A stretch of 16,509 bases of DNA. It comes from CAZFMJ01 sp964520045 (GTDB lineage: Bacteria; Elusimicrobiota; Elusimicrobia; Elusimicrobiales; CAZFMJ01). A model generated the notes under the pieces. That model was not told the DNA's origin. It made no database searches and saw only the letters and a program-made list of their open reading frames with translations. Shown one piece after another: positions 12,434-16,509 of this stretch; position 1 is the first letter of the stretch, and each line of letters begins with the position of its first letter. The stretch lies in assembly GCA_964520045.1 (NCBI GenBank), contig CAZFMJ010000066.1, positions 1-16,509 on the forward strand, in the 5' to 3' direction. The position numbers were made by a program, and so were the translations under genes.

Positions 12434-12580
12434 GGAACCTCGGGAAGAATAAAGAAAAGGTCTGATCTCGAATTAAATTGATGATTTTCATTCAAGCATT
12501 AAAATCTGGCGCCGCGAGTCTTCGCCAAAGGAAAGTCTGGCTATCGCCGATTTGAGATAATCAGGAGCAAGGTGCGCGTA
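12434..12580 (+). repeat. 147-bp direct repeat, right copy (xis 3' remnant plus int 3' end)
   Basis: Second copy of 10213-10359. It starts exactly at the position of excisionase codon 54 and ends with the integrase catalytic-Tyr codon (12578-12580). Here the integrase part is the functional one and the excisionase part (to a TGA at 12479-12481) is the orphan tail. Confidence 0.95.
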
Positions 12581-13537
12581 GATTTCTGTGGTTTTAATGC
12601 TGGAGTGGCCCAAAAGCTTTTGAACTGTGTAGATGTCCACCCTGTTCATAACAAGATAGCTGGCAAAGGTATGCCTTAAGGTATGTATGGAAGCGTTTTT
12701 AATACCGAGAATTCTTACCAGCTTTCTGAAATCCCGCGAAAGGATGTTTCCTATCAAACGCCCTCCGCCCTTGGTGGAAAATATATACCGGCTGTTGTTC
12801 CTGTTAAGCGGTCGAAGAAGGCCCAGAAGCTTGTCATTGAGCGGGATATGCCTTACCTCATAATCTTTGGGGTGCCAGTCTTCCTTTGACTGAACAATCA
12901 GCAGTTTTCGCTTGAAATCCAGATCATTCCATGTGGCATTAATCAATTCGTCCCTGCGAAGCCCTGTATAAAGAAAGGTCATTATCATGAGCCGCATTCT
13001 TTCATTGGCGGCGGAAATAAGGGATTTTATTTCATCGGGGGAAAGAAATCTGACCTGGCGTTTTGTCTCTTTTAATTTTCTTACTGTCTGCGCTGGATTT
13101 CTGGACAGGCATCCCCATGCCACAGCCTTGTTCAGCATGGCTTTTATGGTATTTAATTCCCTGTTTATGGTGGAAGGCCTTGCCCCCTGCTCCTGTCTGC
13201 GCGCCTTATAGGCTTCGAGTTTGGACGCGGTTATGTAGGCCAGTTTGTCTACCTTCATGTTTTCAGAAAAATGCTTAAAAATCTGGATATCCCTGAGATA
13301 TGAAAGCGGCGATTTGTTGGACTTTGAGTATTCAAGATATTCTCCGATAAAACCGGACAGACCTTTGTCTTTGATGCCGAAACCGAATTCCTTTCGCTCC
13401 AGTTTAACCTGAGCGTCGGCAAGCGCCAATTCCGCAAGACGTTTTGACCTGCCTATTCTTCTGCGGACACGCCTCCCCTCCACAGAATAATCCAGATACC
13501 AAATACCGCTGTTTAACCGCTGATAAATACGCGCCAT
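12488..13537 (-). CDS. Tyrosine recombinase (phage-type integrase)
   Basis: The 349-residue protein has an N-terminal arm-binding-like part (MARIYQRLNSGIWYLDYSVE), a core-binding SAM-like domain (about 60-160), and a catalytic domain with all signature residues: R194 in TGLRRDE, K218 in VQSKED, H285 and R288 in IHTLRHTF, H311 in LLGHSS, and the nucleophile Y320 in TTEIYAHL. It should be active in integration and excision of the surrounding element, probably with the excisionase at 10054. It reads towards that gene; the two were once convergent neighbours. Its last 29 codons after Y320 are duplicated at 10267-10359. Which att site it uses (tRNA-Glu scar at 5751 or another) is not shown here. 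Confidence 0.93.
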   Translation of the reverse strand: MARIYQRLNSGIWYLDYSVEGRRVRRRIGRSKRLAELALADAQVKLERKEFGFGIKDKGLSGFIGEYLEYSKSNKSPLSYLRDIQIFKHFSENMKVDKLAYITASKLEAYKARRQEQGARPSTINRELNTIKAMLNKAVAWGCLSRNPAQTVRKLKETKRQVRFLSPDEIKSLISAANERMRLMIMTFLYTGLRRDELINATWNDLDFKRKLLIVQSKEDWHPKDYEVRHIPLNDKLLGLLRPLNRNNSRYIFSTKGGGRLIGNILSRDFRKLVRILGIKNASIHTLRHTFASYLVMNRVDIYTVQKLLGHSSIKTTEIYAHLAPDYLKSAIARLSFGEDSRRQILMLE

Positions 13538-13611
13538 AATAAAATCCCGCCTATTTTGCGCCGTAAGCCTAAAATTAAAACATAAAGGCTATATCGTTAA
13601 GACCTCGGCAA

Positions 13612-14742
13612 TCAACACAAGCTCGGCCTCCCTGTCCATACAACTGTTTTCGGGACTTCGCCGACAAAAGCTTCAAAAACATGTTTTGCCTCAGCGTTAC
13701 CAACATTGTCAATGCTGTAATACTCTACTCTGTTATATCCTTCTGAAAGCGTGAAACTGCCTTGAAATACCGCGAAAGCGCTGTTATTTATGCTAAACCG
13801 TATTTCCTTAATACCGGAAGTTACGCCGTTTGAAACAGGGTCGGTGCTTATGAAACTTATGTAATTGTCCGTAGAAAGAACCAGATTGCCATGTGAATCA
13901 GTAGAGCTGGAACCAAACACCTGAATTTCAGATAAAGGCGGTGTGCCGTCTATAAAAAAACTTAATGATTTAAATGATTCCACATTACTTGCATTATCAG
14001 AACTTGCATAAACAATGCTATGGCTGCCTTCCGAAACTGTAAAGGTGCTTATATATGCGGTAAGCTGGGAAATATCCGATATAATTTGGTTTATCGCGTA
14101 GCCGGTAAATGCGACATCCGAAGTCACCTCATCTTCAACATAAGCATCAACCGCATCTAATCCGATAGCGGTATGAGTTGCCATAAGAAGTTCATTAAGC
14201 CCATTTGTGAAACTGGGACCAACAAGAAAATGAGTGGTTATAGGAGCTTTGCTATCGGGCGAGACATATCCACCGAATGAGTTCCCTTCTTCATCCAGAC
14301 ATTCCGCATTCGACGTTAAGAAACCGTTTGAAGTCCTGATATGCCAGATGTATCTTGAAGCATGCAAATCACCGGTATCGGTTTTAATTTCGGCAACGAT
14401 TTTTCTTCTGCCTTGTTCAGGAACATCTGTAACTTCAAAATCCAGCCGGAAACTCATACCTTCGCCGGGAGGTAAAGTAACAGGTCCTTTCACTGAGGAA
14501 CCTAAAAGCGTTAACCATGCAGGCTGGGAAGAGATGAGTATTCGCACATTTTCCAAATCAGTTTCGTTGCCTGCATCATTTTGAGCTGGTATGGAAAAAC
14601 TTATTTTGTCGCCAATTTCTATGACGTCAGGTATAGTGCGCAATGCATACGTATTAGGGATAAAAACAAACAATATACCTGATATTAATGCCGCAAAAAT
14701 AATTTTATGGTTTTGTTGCCTTTTTTTCATTGGATTTATCAT
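13612..14742 (-). CDS. Secreted protein with Ig-like repeats, possibly 3'-truncated
   Basis: The 376-residue protein has a signal peptide (KIIFAALISGILFVFIPNTYA, residues 13-33), a first beta domain (about 36-137, with PAWLTLLG and LPPGEGMSFRLDF), and two Ig-like repeats of OmpL47 type: FTVSEGSHSIVYASSDNASN (234-253) ending FFIDGTPP, and FTLSEGYNRVEYYSIDNVGN (330-349). Such proteins are exported and usually act in surface adhesion or scaffolding. The last residues (KTVVWTGRPSLC) do not continue the repeat pattern, and the gene ends 74 bases from the integrase start, so the natural 3' end may have been cut by the element boundary. It overlaps the upstream gene by 38 bases, so translation is likely coupled. 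The ATG at 14730 is an alternative start. Confidence 0.75.
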   Translation of the reverse strand: MINPMKKRQQNHKIIFAALISGILFVFIPNTYALRTIPDVIEIGDKISFSIPAQNDAGNETDLENVRILISSQPAWLTLLGSSVKGPVTLPPGEGMSFRLDFEVTDVPEQGRRKIVAEIKTDTGDLHASRYIWHIRTSNGFLTSNAECLDEEGNSFGGYVSPDSKAPITTHFLVGPSFTNGLNELLMATHTAIGLDAVDAYVEDEVTSDVAFTGYAINQIISDISQLTAYISTFTVSEGSHSIVYASSDNASNVESFKSLSFFIDGTPPLSEIQVFGSSSTDSHGNLVLSTDNYISFISTDPVSNGVTSGIKEIRFSINNSAFAVFQGSFTLSEGYNRVEYYSIDNVGNAEAKHVFEAFVGEVPKTVVWTGRPSLC

Positions 14743-15703
14743 CCAAATTTGACCGTCTCAACAAATACAATGCATTAAGTCGCATCAATGCATCTGCCTC
14801 ATCCGTCAACCTTTCAGCTTTTCGTTCCGCTAAAATATATTTTCCCAATTCAGCAACGGTATTTTTAAGTTGTTTTTTGTTTTTGGTATTTATCCTAGAA
14901 AGATAAATTTTTATCTGTTTCAGCTGTTCATCTGTTTTAATCCAGCCCAATTTCCGTGCTTCAATGGCGTAAGATTCCATTCTTGCTGTCCATGTGCTTG
15001 CAGTAAATGGCTCGGGCGGTGTAACAGGCGCAATGGTTTTGCCAAGGAACTCAATACCTTTACTATCTTCTATTCTAAATTCCTCGGATTTCAGATAAAA
15101 ATCCAAGTCAGTTGGATTCTTAATCACTGCATCAAAATAAGGTTCAAGTAATGTCATATCAGCGTCTACAGCAAATTCTCTAATCCCTATTGGTTCTATA
15201 GCTTCCATGCAAAAACCACTTAAGGTTTCTCCCGGCATTAAAGTAGTGTGCCCGACAACACCATCTTGATTGGCCCTCCAAACGCCATCCATTATCCGCT
15301 TAACATGCACATCAAATTCCCATCCGTTTGGATTTATTTTCTTTATCAGTTTAACTCGGGGAAAATCCATAAGCATTTTATAATGGGCCATACTATCATG
15401 CCCGATTGTTAAATCTTTCGAACTCATTGGATGTGCCAAAGGATTATCCCTTAAATCGATTTGCAACCGTGATAACGGGAGAGTATTGAAAGTTGAATTA
15501 TAGAGGGCGTAACAGTAGATATATACCCCCGGTGCATACATAGCAGAAGAAAGTAAAATAATTTTCTGTAGTTCAATTTTAGGAAAAGGCCATATATCTC
15601 CTTTCTTCCACACGGGTGTTTCTTGTGCCTGAACAAAGGAAATAGAAATAAACAGAGTAGTAATCATCAAAGACTGAATAGCATATTTTTTATATGCGCA
15701 CAT
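14705..15703 (-). CDS. Secreted protein of unknown function
   Basis: The 332-residue protein starts at ATG 15703, chosen because GAGGTGA lies 5 bases upstream; a GTG at 15712 overlapping the previous stop is the alternative. It has a signal peptide (SLMITTLFISISFVQA, cleavage before QETP). The mature part has a mixed domain (WPFPKIELQKIILLSS, YIYCYALYNS) and a helical Lys/Glu-rich C-terminal third (ELGKYILAERKAERLTDEA, DALMRLNALYLLRRS). No known family recognised; the neighbours suggest a shared role in an exported surface assembly with the Ig-like protein and the putative peptidase. AT-rich compared with the left part of the window. Confidence 0.75.
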   Translation of the reverse strand: MCAYKKYAIQSLMITTLFISISFVQAQETPVWKKGDIWPFPKIELQKIILLSSAMYAPGVYIYCYALYNSTFNTLPLSRLQIDLRDNPLAHPMSSKDLTIGHDSMAHYKMLMDFPRVKLIKKINPNGWEFDVHVKRIMDGVWRANQDGVVGHTTLMPGETLSGFCMEAIEPIGIREFAVDADMTLLEPYFDAVIKNPTDLDFYLKSEEFRIEDSKGIEFLGKTIAPVTPPEPFTASTWTARMESYAIEARKLGWIKTDEQLKQIKIYLSRINTKNKKQLKNTVAELGKYILAERKAERLTDEADALMRLNALYLLRRSNLDDKSNEKKATKP

Positions 15704-15708
15704 TGTTT

Positions 15709-16509
15709 TCACCTCGTGCTATCTGTGCATTGGGCTACATTTTGTGGCTTAGGGCATTCAATATGGATACTTTTACCTTCTTCAATACGGCAACAATTAA
15801 TGCGATTTTGACCTGTCAGTATTTTGATCGTTTCATCTAATTTTACTAGATCAAGTGTTACACTTTTCGCACCAAGGTTTACGGTATTGCGATTTATATC
15901 AACACTTGTACCTTTTCTGTGCGAGTTATGGTCTGGTAGCCAATTATGCCTAATATCAAAAATGCCACCACTAATAAGGCTCATGTCGTTAAAAGAAAGA
16001 TATATATTTGTTGAAGATAGATATACTTCAGCAAGTTCTTTTATCTGATTAAGGAAATTCGGAGTACCATATAAAAAATTAGGATGGTGCTGATCATTGC
16101 TCGTATATAGGTAAAATGTCGCATTTGTTTCTAAAGGTGCAAGTCCTACAACCCGCACAAAAACAAATTCTCTCCCCTCTTTTCCTTCATCGGTATTTCG
16201 CACAGTAATTACTTCTTCCCCACCGGCTGGTCCGGAAATATAGGTTAAAATCATTTGCCCATTTTCGTCTGTTTGTCCGGAGTAAACATTATACGGCAAT
16301 GCTACTGTTTCCTTAAAGCGGCCGGTAGGCTTATTCCCATTATGCTGATGTCCTCCAGAATTGGGTACAGGAATAATTTCTGCGGTAAAATTTATATTGG
16401 GTGAGGTTTGAATGGTGACAACAGCTTCTGTGCTTCCAACTGTTGCCTGTGGCGTGATAGGAGCAGCGGTAAGTTCCTCAGATTTCAGCAGTAGAACATT
16501 CCCCACATT
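15709..16509 (-). CDS. Ig-like plus LAS/M15-like putative peptidase domain protein (partial, N-terminus beyond window)
   Basis: The frame runs off the right edge, so the start is unknown (a GTG at 16506 is only the first in-window candidate). About 130 residues form an Ig-like or big-like region (GQTDENGQMILTYISGPAGG, EEVITVRNTDEG). The C-terminal region has SHRKGTSVDINR, matching the H-x-x-G-x-x-x-D zinc motif of LAS (M15/hedgehog-like) peptidases, and SIHIECP near the end, where the second metal His of that family is expected. This would be a wall- or protein-cleaving enzyme, but the match is short and one metal ligand is uncertain. The TGA overlaps the GTG of the next gene, indicating an operon of three secreted proteins. 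Confidence 0.55.
   Translation of the reverse strand, partial: NVGNVLLLKSEELTAAPITPQATVGSTEAVVTIQTSPNINFTAEIIPVPNSGGHQHNGNKPTGRFKETVALPYNVYSGQTDENGQMILTYISGPAGGEEVITVRNTDEGKEGREFVFVRVVGLAPLETNATFYLYTSNDQHHPNFLYGTPNFLNQIKELAEVYLSSTNIYLSFNDMSLISGGIFDIRHNWLPDHNSHRKGTSVDINRNTVNLGAKSVTLDLVKLDETIKILTGQNRINCCRIEEGKSIHIECPKPQNVAQCTDSTR

Noticed and set aside
10213..12580. Composite transposon bracketed by insertion sequences
   Set aside because: The repeats contain only gene ends of xis and int, with no transposase or terminal inverted repeats.

Overview
The window looks like a scaffold from an uncultivated bacterium with a Gram-negative style envelope: several secreted proteins or lipoproteins with short MKK-type signal peptides, clear Shine-Dalgarno sites, and a 10-N scaffold gap at 421-430. 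The Ig-like secreted proteins and general style fit Elusimicrobiota or a similar candidate phylum, but that is an impression; no marker gene here proves it. Left part (1-5117) reads as ordinary chromosome: the end of leuD, a convergent secreted subtilisin, a co-directional run of a secreted unknown, a flavin reductase-like protein and a YegS/DGK-type lipid kinase, then a minus-strand lipoprotein and a minus-strand secreted unknown. Middle part (about 5120-13610) is mobile and accessory DNA. It opens with gene debris, a 3' half of tRNA-Glu(CTC) with neighbouring TGGCACA repeats (a probable attachment-site scar), then an AbiE-type toxin-antitoxin pair, a truncated IS630-type transposase, a repeat-rich stretch with small ORFs, a replication-relaxation-like protein preceded by nested inverted repeats, a structured intergenic segment, an excisionase-like HTH gene, a RloA/RloB (AbiL-like) ATPase plus TOPRIM-like pair, and a tyrosine recombinase. 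Right part (13612-16509) is a lower-GC minus-strand operon of three secreted proteins: an Ig-like plus LAS/M15-like putative peptidase (cut by the window edge), an unknown secreted protein, and an Ig-like protein whose 3' end abuts the recombinase and may be truncated. The strongest observation is that the RloA/RloB pair with its own promoter (about 10360-12433) sits between the excisionase and the integrase and is bracketed by two ~147-bp, ~96% identical direct repeats. Each repeat carries the last 15 codons of the excisionase and the last 29 codons plus the catalytic-Tyr codon of the integrase. The ancestral element therefore had convergent xis and int genes ending 6 bp apart, and the defence cassette was inserted there leaving both genes intact. 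Together with AbiE this makes the element a small defence-carrying integrative element with a nested cassette.
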